Positions 43,564 through 53,065 of a stretch of 64,000 bases of DNA are shown piece by piece. Position numbers and translations under genes: made by a program. The DNA is taken from the NCBI RefSeq assembly GCF_007474605.1, contig NZ_VHKL01000015.1, forward strand, positions 1 through 64,000. Reading direction: 5' to 3'. Position 1 is the first letter of the stretch; each line of letters begins with the position of its first letter. Source of the DNA: Rhodoligotrophos appendicifer. GTDB taxonomy: Bacteria > Pseudomonadota > Alphaproteobacteria > Rhizobiales > Im1. A model generated the notes under the pieces. The model made no database searches. It was not told where the DNA came from and saw only the letters and a list, made by a program, of their open reading frames with translations.

Positions 43564-44964
43564 ATGAGCGGGGATAGTAAGTTGGGGAGCGCCGAGAGGG
43601 CCCTCTCTCCAGAACGATTGCGGCTGGAGACTACAGATGTTCCAGTTGAAGCCATCAAGACCTATGCACGCAATGCGCGGCGGCATACGAGAAAGCAAGT
43701 AGAGCAGATCGCCGAGTCTATTCGAGCGTTCGGCTTCGTATCGCCCCTGCTCATCGATGAGCAGGGCGTCATCATCGCCGGCCATGGCCGCCTGGCTGCC
43801 GCCAAGAAGCTGGGGTATTCGACGGTGCCCGTGGTGCGGGTCGAGCATCTCGATGATGCGCAGAAGCGGGCACTCAGGATTGCCGACAACAAGCTGTGTG
43901 AGCTCGCCGGCTGGGACGAAGAGCTCCTGAAGCTCGAGTTCTCGGACCTTTTGAAGATCGACTTGAGGCTCGATTTGAGCTTCGACCTGGAGATTACCGG
44001 CTTTGCCAGTGCCGAGATTGACCGTCTCGTCAACGATAGCGCCGAAGATCCAGATGACGACAAAAGCCCTGAGCTTCCAGCGCAGGCGCCAGTTACGCGT
44101 CCAGGCGACCTCTGGATCCTAGGAGGTCACCGCTTGATCTGCGGGGACGCCCTGGAAGAGGCAACCTATGAGAAGCTCATGGGCGAAGACACAGCTCAAA
44201 TGAGCATCTCGGATCCTCCTTACAACGTGCCTATAGGAGGCCATGTCTCCAGGACCGGCAGACATCGTGCTTTCGCCATGGCATCGGGTGAGATGAGCGA
44301 AGACGAGTTTACCCGATTCCTTCAGACTTACCTCACCCATGCCACGAAGCGTTGCGATCCCGCTGCCATCCATCTGACATTCATCGACTGGCGGCATATG
44401 CGCGAAATGCTGAATGCCAGCCGTCAAGCAGAGCTTGAGCTCAAGAATCTTGTCGTGTGGGACAAGGGCTCAGGTGCCATGGGTTCGTTCTACCGCAGTC
44501 AGCACGAGCTAGCGTTCATTTTCAAGTCGCCAGGCGCATCCCACAAGAACAATGTCCAGCTCGGCAAGTTCGGTCGCAATCGGACGAATGTATGGAGCTA
44601 TCCGGGAGCTCATAGCCTTCGCAAGGAGCTGGAGCTTCATCCAACGCCGAAGCCGGTTGCGCTGATCGCGGATGCGATCCGGGACGTGAGCGACAGGAAC
44701 AACCTTGTGCTGGATTGCTTCGCCGGCTCTGGCACCACAATCATTGCCGCCGAGAAGGTGGGTAGGCGGTGCCGGGCGATCGAGCTTGATCCCGGCTATG
44801 TCGATGTCGCAGTCAAACGATGGCTGCTACGGACAGGTGAGACGGCGATCCATGCCGATACCGGGCTTTCCTTTGCCGACAGGGCCAAACAAATGGCCGG
44901 CAAGCCTTCACGGATTCGGAGGCGGCCCACTCCCTTTGTCCTTAATGCCGCAAATGGGGAGTAA
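43564..44964 (+). CDS. ParB-domain DNA methyltransferase (beta-class)
   Basis: ATG 43564 gives 466 residues. An N-terminal ParB/sulfiredoxin-like domain (about 10-110) contains TYARNARRHTRKQVEQIAES and GHGRLAAAKKLGYSTVPVV. The methyltransferase domain has DPPY at 217 before FAGSGTT at about 386, an order seen in beta-class N6-adenine or N4-cytosine enzymes. Such proteins modify phage or mobile DNA. Here the gene is followed in a 1-base overlap by a DUF5681 gene and a terminase, a recurring three-gene set in alphaproteobacteria. The target sequence is not predictable. Confidence 0.85.
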   Translation: MSGDSKLGSAERALSPERLRLETTDVPVEAIKTYARNARRHTRKQVEQIAESIRAFGFVSPLLIDEQGVIIAGHGRLAAAKKLGYSTVPVVRVEHLDDAQKRALRIADNKLCELAGWDEELLKLEFSDLLKIDLRLDLSFDLEITGFASAEIDRLVNDSAEDPDDDKSPELPAQAPVTRPGDLWILGGHRLICGDALEEATYEKLMGEDTAQMSISDPPYNVPIGGHVSRTGRHRAFAMASGEMSEDEFTRFLQTYLTHATKRCDPAAIHLTFIDWRHMREMLNASRQAELELKNLVVWDKGSGAMGSFYRSQHELAFIFKSPGASHKNNVQLGKFGRNRTNVWSYPGAHSLRKELELHPTPKPVALIADAIRDVSDRNNLVLDCFAGSGTTIIAAEKVGRRCRAIELDPGYVDVAVKRWLLRTGETAIHADTGLSFADRAKQMAGKPSRIRRRPTPFVLNAANGE

Positions 44965-45383
44965 TGATCATGAACAAGAAAAAAGGATCCGACTCGCAAG
45001 TCGGCTATGGCAAGCCTCCCAAAGGATCACAGTTCAAGCCGGGTCAAAGCGGCAATCCCGGCGGGCGCAAAAAGGGCAGCCTTGACTACAAAACCATGGT
45101 CGAGCGAATAGCGGATACCGAGATTGAGATATCGGAAAATGGCACAAAACGCAGAGTGCCTGTCGTGGAGGCGCTCTTTCGTGTCCAAGTTAGAGAAGGA
45201 TTGAAGGGCAACATCCGAGCCTCCGACAGCCTGCTCAATCGGTTCGAGCGGCTAATGAGCGATGGAGATGTGCACTATGAGCTGCCGGAAGAGGATCGCG
45301 AGTTGCTCAATTGCGCCTTGAACCAACCAGCAGCTGTGCGCCCGGCACCCAACCGTAGAGCGAGGGGAGGAGGAGGACGATGA
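44964..45383 (+). CDS. DUF5681-domain protein
   Basis: The 139-residue product starts MIMNKKKGSDSQVGYGKPP and has the DUF5681 signature SQFKPGQSGNPGGRKKGS. A helical region follows with TKRRVPVVEALFRVQVREG and a basic Gly/Arg tail. It is encoded between a methylase and a large terminase, where it may act as a small-terminase-like DNA-binding partner; that role is inferred from position. The stop overlaps the terminase start by 4 bases. Confidence 0.8.
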   Translation: MIMNKKKGSDSQVGYGKPPKGSQFKPGQSGNPGGRKKGSLDYKTMVERIADTEIEISENGTKRRVPVVEALFRVQVREGLKGNIRASDSLLNRFERLMSDGDVHYELPEEDRELLNCALNQPAAVRPAPNRRARGGGGR

Positions 45384-46861
45384 CTGATGACGCTCGCCTC
45401 CTTCGGGCCCTTCTGCGGCAGAGACTATCCGTCTTTGTCCAGAAGTCCTTTGCAACCTTGGAGCCCGGAACCCCCTATCTGCACAATTGGCATATTGATC
45501 ATCTCTGTTGGAAGCTTGAACAAATCGAACGCGGCGCAATCAAGCGTCTCATCATCAATGTGCCTCCGCGATCCATGAAGTCGATCACGGTGTCCGTTGC
45601 CTTCTCCGCCTGGATCCTGGGCAAACATCCCTCGCACAAGATCATCTGCGCCTCCTATGCCGATGATCTCGCGCGCAAACTCTCCTCCGATACCCGTCTT
45701 CTCATCGAGAGCGACTGGTATAGAAGCCTCTTCCCTCAGTTGCGGCTGAACTCGCGGCGGCCAAGAACACACGAACTCACCACCACCCAAAGAGGATACC
45801 GGTTTGCTGCCGGCCTCAATGGTTCTATCCTGGGACGTGGTGCCGATCTCATCATCATCGATGATCCTATCAAAGCCACTGATGCGATCTCCAAAGCCGA
45901 ACGACGGCGTGTAAACGAGGCCTTCGACAACACGCTCTATACCCGGCTCAATGACAAGCAGAACGGCGCCATCGTCATTATCATGCAGCGCCTGCACGAG
46001 GAGGACCTCGCCGGTCACGTGATCTCCCGAGGCGAGTGGGACATCATCTCCCTCCCCGCCATAGCAACCGAGCCGCAGAACTTCCAGCTCAGCGATGACC
46101 CCGAGCATCTCTACGTCCGGCCAGCCGGCGAACTCCTGCATGAGGAGCGTGAACCCCGGGAGATCCTCGAGCAGCTTCAGCGCGCTCTGGGAAGCCTCAC
46201 CTTCTCCGCGCAGTATCAGCAGGCGCCGCTGCCGTTAGAGGGCAATGTGGTCAAGCGGGAGTGGATCCGGTTCTTTGAACAGGCTCCTACCCCCTTCGAT
46301 CTCGTCATTGCGAGTTGGGACACGGCGAGCACCATCAGCGAAGAAGCAGATTATTCTGTCGGCACTGTCTGGGGCGCCAAGGGACTCGACTTCTATCTTC
46401 TCGACCTCGTCCGAGGCAGATTCGAGGTGCCGGACCTGCGCCGCAAGGTCACCGAGCTTGCAGCAAAATGGGAGGTCGACCAGACCATCATTGAGGACAC
46501 AGAGCTTGGCCGGGCCATCAACCAGGACCTGCGTCGCTCCGGGCAATACAGCACCTATCTCCACAAGGTTCGGATCGACAAGGAGGCTCGCTTTCTCGCC
46601 CAGTCCGCACGCTTCGACAATGGACAGGTCTATGTTCGCGAGAACGCCGCCTGGGTTGCAGAATGGCTAAACGAGCTCCTCGCCTTCCCCAATGGCCGCC
46701 ACGATGATCAAGTCGATTCGACTAGCCAGGCTCTGCATTATCTGACCCGCAAGGTGACACCGCTGCACAGGAAGCGGCTAAATCAGCAATCGAGCCAGCG
46801 CCCCTCCCGGTCTAAGCCTCTAAGAAGTCGGAGGAGAACCCGTATCAAGCAAGCTGCGTGA
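45380..46861 (+). CDS. Phage large terminase
   Basis: The 493-residue protein has a terminase ATPase domain with a Walker-A-like NVPPRSMKS (about 58-66). Walker B LIIIDDP is near 156, followed by a TRLNDKQNGAIVIIMQR coupling region. A C-terminal RNase H-like nuclease begins with SWDTASTISEEADYSVG, whose Asp is the first metal ligand. It packages DNA in phages. No portal, capsid or tail gene follows, so here it is in a stand-alone cassette and may serve a mobile element or phage satellite. A basic tail ends the protein. Confidence 0.85.
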   Translation: MTDDARLLRALLRQRLSVFVQKSFATLEPGTPYLHNWHIDHLCWKLEQIERGAIKRLIINVPPRSMKSITVSVAFSAWILGKHPSHKIICASYADDLARKLSSDTRLLIESDWYRSLFPQLRLNSRRPRTHELTTTQRGYRFAAGLNGSILGRGADLIIIDDPIKATDAISKAERRRVNEAFDNTLYTRLNDKQNGAIVIIMQRLHEEDLAGHVISRGEWDIISLPAIATEPQNFQLSDDPEHLYVRPAGELLHEEREPREILEQLQRALGSLTFSAQYQQAPLPLEGNVVKREWIRFFEQAPTPFDLVIASWDTASTISEEADYSVGTVWGAKGLDFYLLDLVRGRFEVPDLRRKVTELAAKWEVDQTIIEDTELGRAINQDLRRSGQYSTYLHKVRIDKEARFLAQSARFDNGQVYVRENAAWVAEWLNELLAFPNGRHDDQVDSTSQALHYLTRKVTPLHRKRLNQQSSQRPSRSKPLRSRRRTRIKQAA

Positions 46862-46901
46862 GGTGAGATCCAATCGGATCGCTTACCACTACTGCTTCAG
46901 A

Positions 46902-47525
46902 TCACTCGCTCTTCGATGCCGCAGGCTCAACCGTGAACCAAAGACCCAATCCAGAGGTCCTTGTCAGACTATAAGCGACGCCACCCTGCCGCTCCTCGTG
47001 CTTGCCACTGTCCATCGTGCCTTCAACCAACGCACTCATTAGTTCACCGCGCTGATTGGCAGTGAGCTCGGGAGAGAAGATGGCGATCAACAAGCCGAAC
47101 GCATTTGCGGCGTTCACCGCATTGTCGTGGGCCGAAGTTTGATCCGCAAAGATCATGAAGTAGCGAAGCGCATTGCTCTCTGGACTTGCAGCCCAGCTGC
47201 TTCCGACGAGATATTCTTCCAGTTGAAACTTGCAGGTATGCGGCTCCGCGCCCTCGCAGTCGCCTGGCAGCATGCGCAACTCTGACTTGGCTCTGCGGGC
47301 AAGGGCATTGAAGCGTTTGTTGATGTCGTGAATCGGCACGCCAAGTGTTGCCGCTTCGGTCAGCTGTTGCTCCGACGCCTCTGCAAAAATGCCAAATGTT
47401 TGCAGGATTAAAGACAATGCAAGCGCAAACCTAATAGATGACCTGGGCATTTCTCCAGAATATTTCACTGATTTTTTGAATATTTTTTGAACCTTTTTAG
47501 CAAACGCGACCATTCTGTCCTCCAC
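46902..47525 (-). CDS. Exported hypothetical protein
   Basis: The 207-residue product has a basic start, then a signal-like hydrophobic segment (SSIRFALALSLILQTFGIFAEA, about 29-51) that is unusually far from the first Met, so the true start may be MPRSSIRF at about 47450. The mature part is helical with DINKRFNALARRAKSEL and two Cys (GDCEGAEPHTCKF). No known family. It is lower in GC near its start than its neighbours. It lies between the terminase and IS relics. Confidence 0.55.
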   Translation of the reverse strand: MEDRMVAFAKKVQKIFKKSVKYSGEMPRSSIRFALALSLILQTFGIFAEASEQQLTEAATLGVPIHDINKRFNALARRAKSELRMLPGDCEGAEPHTCKFQLEEYLVGSSWAASPESNALRYFMIFADQTSAHDNAVNAANAFGLLIAIFSPELTANQRGELMSALVEGTMDSGKHEERQGGVAYSLTRTSGLGLWFTVEPAASKSE

Positions 47526-47789
47526 ATATAATTTACAGGACAGCTGTCGCTCCGTTTCGCAAAACAGTCGAGCGGAGATTCAAACAGTTAGTAAGTTATA
47601 AAACGACCAGGGACCGTGGCAGTTCATTGGCTCCAAGCCTCCTCCCGCGTTCGAAAGGCTCGAAGACTCCACGGGTGCGGCGCGATCGGCAAGGTGGGTC
47701 GGCGACGACGCTTCCTCTCAAACACACCAACACCATAGCTCGGTGCTGGCGGGAGGGGCGGGCCATTCCATAAAAGACGGGCCATGCAG

Positions 47790-48064
47790 CCGAACAGGCA
47801 CGCAAAGACGTTGCTGCCGCCCGACAATCCTGGTTCGACAGCCAGCTCGATCTCGCCCCCGAGAAGCTGATCTTCATTGACGAGACCGGGGCTTCCGCGA
47901 AGATGGCCCGCTTGCGCGGCCGCGCGCCGACGGGCGAGCGCTGCCAAGCCAGTGTCCCCCATGGCCACTGGAAGACCACGACATTCACCGGCGCCCTTCG
48001 CCTGTCGGGGCTGACCGCCCCCATGGTACTCGACGGGGCGATGAACGGGGTGGCCTTCTCTTGA
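47790..48064 (+). pseudogene. IS630-family transposase fragment
   Basis: One frame encodes WFDSQLDLAPEKLIFIDETG, the segment around a catalytic Asp and Glu of IS630 transposases, then MARLRGRAPTGER and HWKTTTFTGALR. It ends at TGA 48064 where an IS5-type fragment begins. N- and C-terminal parts are missing, so it is a remnant. Confidence 0.65.
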
Positions 48065-48355
48065 GCGAGCGCCCGATGGCGCGGATTAAGCCGTATTTCC
48101 CTTTGGAACGCGGCGTTCCGTGCGTCGATGATCGACGGGTCGTCAGTGGCTCCGTTTACGTCATCAAGCATGGCCTGCAATGGAAGGATGCTCCCAAGGA
48201 ATACTGTCCGCACAGGGCGGATTGAACTCAAAGCTTCACACCGTCTGCGACGGTGACGGCCGTCCATCATCATGCTCTTGAGCGAGGGTCAGATGAACGA
48301 TTACAAAGGTGTAGGCCTCGTGCTGTATGCCTTGCCGTCAGTCAAGACGTTGAAC
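48061..48355 (+). pseudogene. IS5-family transposase fragments with internal deletion
   Basis: Sequence from 48061 reads ARIKPYFPLERGVP, then VVSGSVYVIKHGLQWKDAP and EYCPH, the N-terminus of an IS5-type transposase. After a deletion it resumes with GLNSKLHTVCDGDGRP and MLLSEGQMNDYKGVGLVL. A frame change lies between. The catalytic C-terminus is lost. Confidence 0.65.
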
Positions 48356-48529
48356 TCAGCCATCTCAGTGTTTCTGTCCATAGATTGCGCTTCTACAACC
48401 GCAATCCTTCAAAACAGAACTCTGAACCAAAAATCGATCCACCAAATGCCGCATCAGCGGCATCGTTCAATCTCTCGAGAGTCAGCGCATGCAGCTGTTG
48501 GTCTTAGGCTCGGGACGCCATGTTGAGCC

Positions 48530-49072
48530 TCACTTTGCCTTGCCGAGGGCAGCGGTGAGCGCGGCGAACCCCTCCTGGAGCCCGTTCAGACTGATCGGGA
48601 CGAGAAATCCTTATCGTCAAGGGATCGGTAAACGATGCTCAGCTTCTTGGCCTCGAGCAGCACCGTCGTAACTTCAGGCGTCATTGCAAAAGCGGGCCTC
48701 GCAATACTCGGCGCCACAACTGAAATAGGGCACCGAATATTTCTCCGGCCCATCGATCAGCAGCCTGATGGGTGCGGCAAGCGCGATCGGCTGGGGGACC
48801 TGGATCGCGGAGACCGTCGCGGCCTTTTCGCCCGGAATGATCGTCCACATCACGACCATGCGCCCCGACTTGGTATCGGCCAGACGCTGAAAGAGCAGGC
48901 AGTCGCGAGGGCGCGGCCCGGGCTTTTGGCTGCGATTGCATTGCAGAGCCCAGGATTGAAAATCCGTCCGGTCCGTCGCTGCGGTGGTAGGCGCATTTGA
49001 TTGCGCATGGGACGGCACGACCAGGCCCAGGATGACCAGCAGCGCCGCGCCACATTGGCCCAATGCACTCAT
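48530..49072 (-). pseudogene. Frameshifted IalB (invasion-associated locus B)-family gene
   Basis: ATG 49072 starts a secreted protein (signal to about AHAQ) with the IalB pattern FQSWALQCN, CLLFQRLADTKSGRMVV and PIRLLIDGPEKYSVPYFSC. The frame stops at 48674, but the next frame continues with MTPEVTTVLLEAKKLSIVY. A third gives ISLNGLQEGFAALTAALGK, ending at 48530. The first break is one extra T in a TTTT run. IalB proteins are periplasmic and of unclear biochemical role. The gene is either decayed or affected by sequence errors. Confidence 0.65.
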
Positions 49073-49180
49073 GACCGCTCCGTAGTTAAAAGCGGCGCCC
49101 ACTTCTCAGGCCAAAAGCGAAGAAACGCGGCTGGGGGGAACCAAGCCGCGTCTCCTCTCTCGCTCCCCCAGCTAAGAGCT

Positions 49181-50204
49181 CTATCGCTTCTCTTCGAGGC
49201 GCGAAAACGCCCAAACCCACACGAAACGGAGCGCGACCAAGCCGGTATAGATGGCCAGAACGAAGACCAGCAGCCACCATGACTCGTGATGACCGGCCAA
49301 CCTGACTGTTTCGGCCGCTTTCCCGAGGATTGAAGGCAGCTGCTCACCGAGAAGCACGAAAATGACGCCATTGGCGGCAAACTGGATTGTATCCCACACC
49401 GTATTGCGGCGCATTCGAGTTACAGCCATTGCTTGGCCTGAGGCTTCGACAGAACTCATGGTCAGACCGGCCGCCACCGCGGCAAGAATTCCCGAGCAAT
49501 GAAGCCTCTCGGCGAGCAGATAGGCTGCGAACGGAAGCAGCAAGCTGATCAGGATCTGCGATCCGCTTTCTTCCCCAATGCGACCGGCAATCCATTCCTT
49601 CCCCTTCGCGGTCAGCCATGTGATGGCGACGCCGACCGCAAGGCCGCCGAGCGCAATCCATACGAAGCTGAGCGCAGCATCGGAGAATGAGAACGTACTG
49701 GTCAATGTAGCGGCGATCGCGAATCGGAGACAAACGAGGCCGGACGCGTCGTTGAGAAGCGATTCTCCTTCCAGGATGTGCATCAAGCGTCTTGGGACAG
49801 GGACACGCGCCGCGATGGCTGAGACGGCGATCGGATCGGTCGGCGACACCACCGCCGCCAGAGCGATGCGACGGTCAGAGGCATGGCCGGGATCATCCAG
49901 TGCACAAAGAAGCCGATGCCGATCACGGTGAGAAACACGAGGCCAGTTCCAGGACTACCGTTCTGTCCTTCAGCAGTTCATCGTTCGGAATGCGCCAACC
50001 ATCAAGGAACAGCAGCGGCGGAATGAAGAGGAGAAAGAATATCTCGGGATCGAGCTCGACGCGCAGGTTGGCGGCAAGGCCGATCATCCCGCCCATAACG
50101 ATCTGGACCAGCGGTCGGGGAATCGGAAGCGGCAGCATGCGGGATACGAAGCCGCTCACGACCACCGCGACGAGGAGGACAAGAACAGTTGTAATGGCTT
50201 CCAA
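49181..50204 (-). pseudogene. Frameshifted CPA1 Na+/H+ antiporter
   Basis: The N-terminal frame (50204 to 49923) reads MEAITTVLVLLVAVVV and FFLLFIPPLLFLDGWRIP. The second frame (49852 to 49181) has VSPTDPIAVSAIAARVPVP and GESLLNDASGLV. Between them two single-base losses break the frame (the missing piece would read LVFLTVIGIGFFVHWMIP). The final frame stops after helices expected in the middle of a full 500-residue antiporter. It is thus a pseudogene, distinct from the intact antiporter at 26792-28060. Confidence 0.7.
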
Positions 50205-50464
50205 TGGCTCGCCTTATCCTTGCTGTCCTCCGAGCCATCATTCTAAAGCGGTTCACGGCATTCGTCCTCCAATGCCATACTTCCTTCTTGATATTGCCTG
50301 CGGAGATTTTCGCAGAAACCTGAATGAGAAGCAGGTTTGCTCCCCAGGATGGACAGCCAGGGGTACCCCTCACAACAGAGATTTGGGTGAAAGCATTTTG
50401 GTTAGCAAGCTGAACGTTAGGGAGGATGGATCCGCCGTAGCGCTCATTACATCTGGCAAGCCGA

Positions 50465-50792
50465 ATGTTGGCCGAACGGCAGCGCGACCCTCTCCCCCGC
50501 GGGCGACCTCGCGCTGCACGCCGCGCTCGCTCTTGCTGGTGCGCGTAGCGACTGCGGCGGTGAAGCGGTCGCCCCGTTCTTCCGGGTTGCCATTTTGGCG
50601 ACCCGACGGGCGACCTTTTTGAGGGCCGTCTCGTATTTTTCCTCTCAGGATGCTTCGCCTCATAGAGCGCCTTGCGCCGGGCCAACTGGCGTGCCGCTCT
50701 GCCGGCGACAGTCGGCGCGAGATAGGTTCTCGTCCATGATCGATCGGTGTGTTGTCATCGTCCAGGTCGCTTACGATGGCGGGGCTTAGTTT
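50465..50792 (-). pseudogene. RepB/ParB-like partition protein relic
   Basis: Two alternating minus frames together give RRLSPAER, ARRKALYEAKHPERK, and GNPEERGDRFTAAVATRTSK followed by SERGVQREVARG. These match the middle part of ParB/RepB proteins of rhizobial plasmids. Neither the ParB N-terminal domain nor the C-terminus is present. It suggests plasmid-derived DNA in this region. Confidence 0.45.
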
Positions 50793-50830
50793 CAAAGCCA
50801 GGGCGCAGAGCCTCGACGCAGTGTGGCCGC

Positions 50831-51223
50831 CTAAATCGGATGTTCCAAGCCTCGGAGAATCGGGCAATTCGGACGCGCGTCGCCTTCGCAAGCGTCAGCA
50901 AGTTTCCGCAGGAGATTTGCCATTTCGTGCAGTCGCTGGGACTTTTCTTCCAGCTCCTGCACATGGTTTAAGGCAAGGGCTTTCACGTCGAAGCTGGTGC
51001 GGTCCTGGTCCTCCCACAGTTTGAGCAATTCCGAAATCTGCTTTAGGGAAAAGCCAAGGTCGCGTGACCTTCGGATGAAACTCAGACGCGCCACATCCTT
51101 CGGTCCATAATCGCGATAGTTGCTGTCCCTCCGATCCGCGGCGGGTACCAAGCCGATTCCTTCGTAATTTCTGATCATCTTTGCCGAAACGTTAGAGACC
51201 CTAGCCGCTTCTCCGATCTGCAT
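50831..51223 (-). CDS. cueR: CueR-like MerR-family copper(I) regulator
   Basis: ATG 51223 is supported by GGAGG 5 bases upstream. The 130-residue protein has the MerR winged helix (MQIGEAARVSNVSAKMIRNY, then RRDSNYRDYGPKDVARL), a dimer coiled coil, and a C-terminal Cys-containing loop, CEGDARPNCPI. Two Cys spaced seven apart are typical of Cu(I)/Ag(I) sensing. A dyad of CueR type lies directly upstream and faces a DUF305 gene. It probably activates copper-responsive genes; its neighbour is broken, so its targets may lie elsewhere. Confidence 0.83.
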   Translation of the reverse strand: MQIGEAARVSNVSAKMIRNYEGIGLVPAADRRDSNYRDYGPKDVARLSFIRRSRDLGFSLKQISELLKLWEDQDRTSFDVKALALNHVQELEEKSQRLHEMANLLRKLADACEGDARPNCPILRGLEHPI

Positions 51224-51240
51224 GGCCACCTCCATAGGAC

Positions 51241-51264
51241 TTGACCTTACCGGTATTGGAAGGT
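51241..51264. promoter_or_regulatory. CueR-type operator between cueR and the DUF305 gene
   Basis: ACCTT (51244-51248) and AAGGT (51260-51264) form an interrupted dyad within TTGACCTTACCGGTATTGG. This overlaps a good -35 TTGACC (51241-51246) reading toward the DUF305 gene. MerR-family activators bind such dyads in promoters with long spacers. No clear -10 was seen in the expected place. Confidence 0.55.
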
Positions 51265-51396
51265 GCAGAGCTTTCATGGGGCAAATATGTCCCGTGCGCC
51301 TCAAGAACAAGCGGCGGCCATGATTGCGGGCGCGCCGAGCATTCGATGAGCGCGAGCTTGCTAACAGACATTTCGATTGATGAAACAGGAGACAAT

Positions 51397-51768
51397 ATGA
51401 AAACCGTTTTGGCGCTCGTTTTATGCTTGTTGATTGCCGTTCCCGCTATCGCTCAAACCGTTCAATCAGGCGCCATGGACGGCACGTCCATGCCAATGAG
51501 CAGTGCCTCAAGCCCAGCTACGAAGGCGTACATGCAAGCAATGCAAGGGATGCATCAGCAAATGATGGCCATGTAGCCCACCAATGATGCAAGCCAGGAC
51601 TTCGTCATGATGATGAAGCCGCACCATCAAGCTGCTGTCGACATGGTGGAAGCCTATCTCAAATACGGTTCTGATCCCCAGCTGAAAAAGATGGCGAAGG
51701 ACATAATCAACAGCCAAAATAAAGAAATCACGCTCATGAATGATTGGGAAGCTAGGCACGGCATGTAA
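51397..51768 (+). pseudogene. CopM-like periplasmic DUF305 gene interrupted by an amber stop
   Basis: ATG 51397 (AGGAG upstream) begins a signal peptide (MKTVLALVLCLLIAVPAIA) and a Met-rich linker. The frame hits TAG at 51574-51576 and then continues open to 51768 with DFVMMMKPHHQAAVDMVEAY and LKKMAKDIINSQNKEI, the metal-binding helical core of DUF305. One base change (for example AAG to TAG) explains the break. The protein would be a periplasmic copper-binding factor. The upstream CueR operator fits a copper response. Confidence 0.68.
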
Positions 51769-51904
51769 TCCTGATGCTCTGTATTGTCGGGTGAGTTTGG
51801 TGAAGGTGCTGGTCAGACATTGCACACGGGACGCCAGCTGCCGAGCGAGTCGGGGACCCAGGAAGTCACTTCCAAAAAATTAAATTTGGCCCTACCCTCG
51901 GGCC

Positions 51905-51955
51905 ACGGGGATGGGGTTCCCCCGAAACCGCCGTCATGGCTGATGACTCCTACTG
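51905..51955 (+). ncRNA. Fluoride riboswitch (crcB motif)
   Basis: The stretch CGGGGATGGGGTTCCCCCG (51905 on), then AAACCGCC and GGCTGATGACTCCTAC, holds the conserved core of the crcB/fluoride riboswitch in the correct order with both stems. The 3' strand TCCTACTG (51948-51955) can instead pair with CAGTAGGA (51980-51987) to form an alternative hairpin, a likely expression platform. It lies 70 bases before the crcB gene, its usual target. Confidence 0.85.
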
Positions 51956-52024
51956 CAACAGGCGCTTGCGGTCTGTCGACAGTAGGATGGTAAGTCCCGC
52001 TCCGGCAGTCCTGATCGCCAAACC

Positions 52025-52416
52025 ATGAAGGCGACGATGGGCTACATATACGTCTTTATCGGTGCCGGGCTCGGCGGCATGGCGTCAATCTCGCGGCTGG
52101 CCGGCTAATCCAAGATGGAGGGTTCCCATTGGGCACTCTCTCCATCAATGTCCTCGCCTCGCTCTTGATGGGCGTAGCGGTCGAATATTTTGCGTTCCGG
52201 AGCGGATTGAGCCAACATTTCTGCCTTCTTGTGACGACCGGAATCCTGGGCGGTTTCACAACCCTTTCGACCTTCTCGCTTGAGACAGCCTCGCTTTATG
52301 AGCGCGGTGAAGCGATCGCGATCTTCGCCTATGTTCTAGCCTCGGTCATCGTCTCGATCGGAGCACTGTTCGCGGCCATGGGCGTTTTCCGTATCCTAAT
52401 TAGTAGGAGCAACTGA
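52025..52416 (+). pseudogene. crcB: crcB fluoride channel gene with a 10-bp deletion frameshift
   Basis: ATG 52025 starts MKATMGYIYVFIGAGLGGMA, then the frame runs into TAA. The remaining protein is intact in the next frame: NLAAGRLIQDGGFPLGT, INVLASLLMGVAVEYFAF and TTGILGGFTTLSTFSLET, the Fluc channel core. The break at about 52075-52090 is explained by loss of 10 bases between two copies of GGCATGGCG, which would encode ARHGVN in the normal gene. Fluc proteins export fluoride. The last codons overlap the next gene. Confidence 0.78.
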
Positions 52417-52849
52417 TGAAATCCGGGCTATTAACTTGGCAGTTCTGGGCCCTGCTCTCCGCTGGTTTCGCGGCATTGACCGCCATCTTCGCAAAGATCG
52501 GCGTCGGGAACGTCAATTCCGATTTCGCAACCCTCCTGCGCACGGTCGTCATCCTCTGCGCCTTGGCGTTGATCCTGGCGAGCACCGGTCAATGCCAGCG
52601 CCTTGGGTCAATCTCCGGCCGCAGCTATGCTTTCCTGCTGCTGTCCGGGCTCGCCACGGGGGCCTCCTGGATCTGCTATTTTCGAGCTCTCAAGATTGGC
52701 GATGCCGCACGGGTCGCCCCCGTCGACAAGCTCAGTGTCGTCCTGGTAGCGGTCTTCGGCGTCATTTTTCGGGTGAGCGCCTGTCGGCGGCCAATTGGGC
52801 GGGCGTGGTCTTCATCGCGGCAGGCGCAATTTTGGTGGCCTGGCGATAA
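52416..52849 (+). pseudogene. Frameshifted EamA/DMT-family transporter
   Basis: ATG 52416 overlaps the crcB stop. The frame encodes four helices (TWQFWALLSAGFAALTAIFA to APVDKLSVVLVAVFGVIF) of a 140-residue EamA-type transporter. It shifts near 52768, after which the neighbouring frame gives GERLSAANWAGVVFIAAGA and ends at TAA 52849. One or a few bases are missing in a TTTTTC/GGG context. Substrate unknown. Confidence 0.65.
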
Positions 52850-53065
52850 AGCCATGACCCCCCACTGGTGGCACTGGTCGGGCCGGACCCCACGAGCCTA
52901 GGCGTATGTCCGGCAGTCCGCGATTTCTTACAAATCCGTATAGCTGGCGAGAGGGTGAGGCAAACAGCGAGGGCTTAGAAGAGCGGCATCGATGGGGCCG
53001 TCATTGATTTGCGCCCCGTTAGTTTCCGCCGCTCAACGCGCGGCGTTACCGCATGAGGTAAGCCC

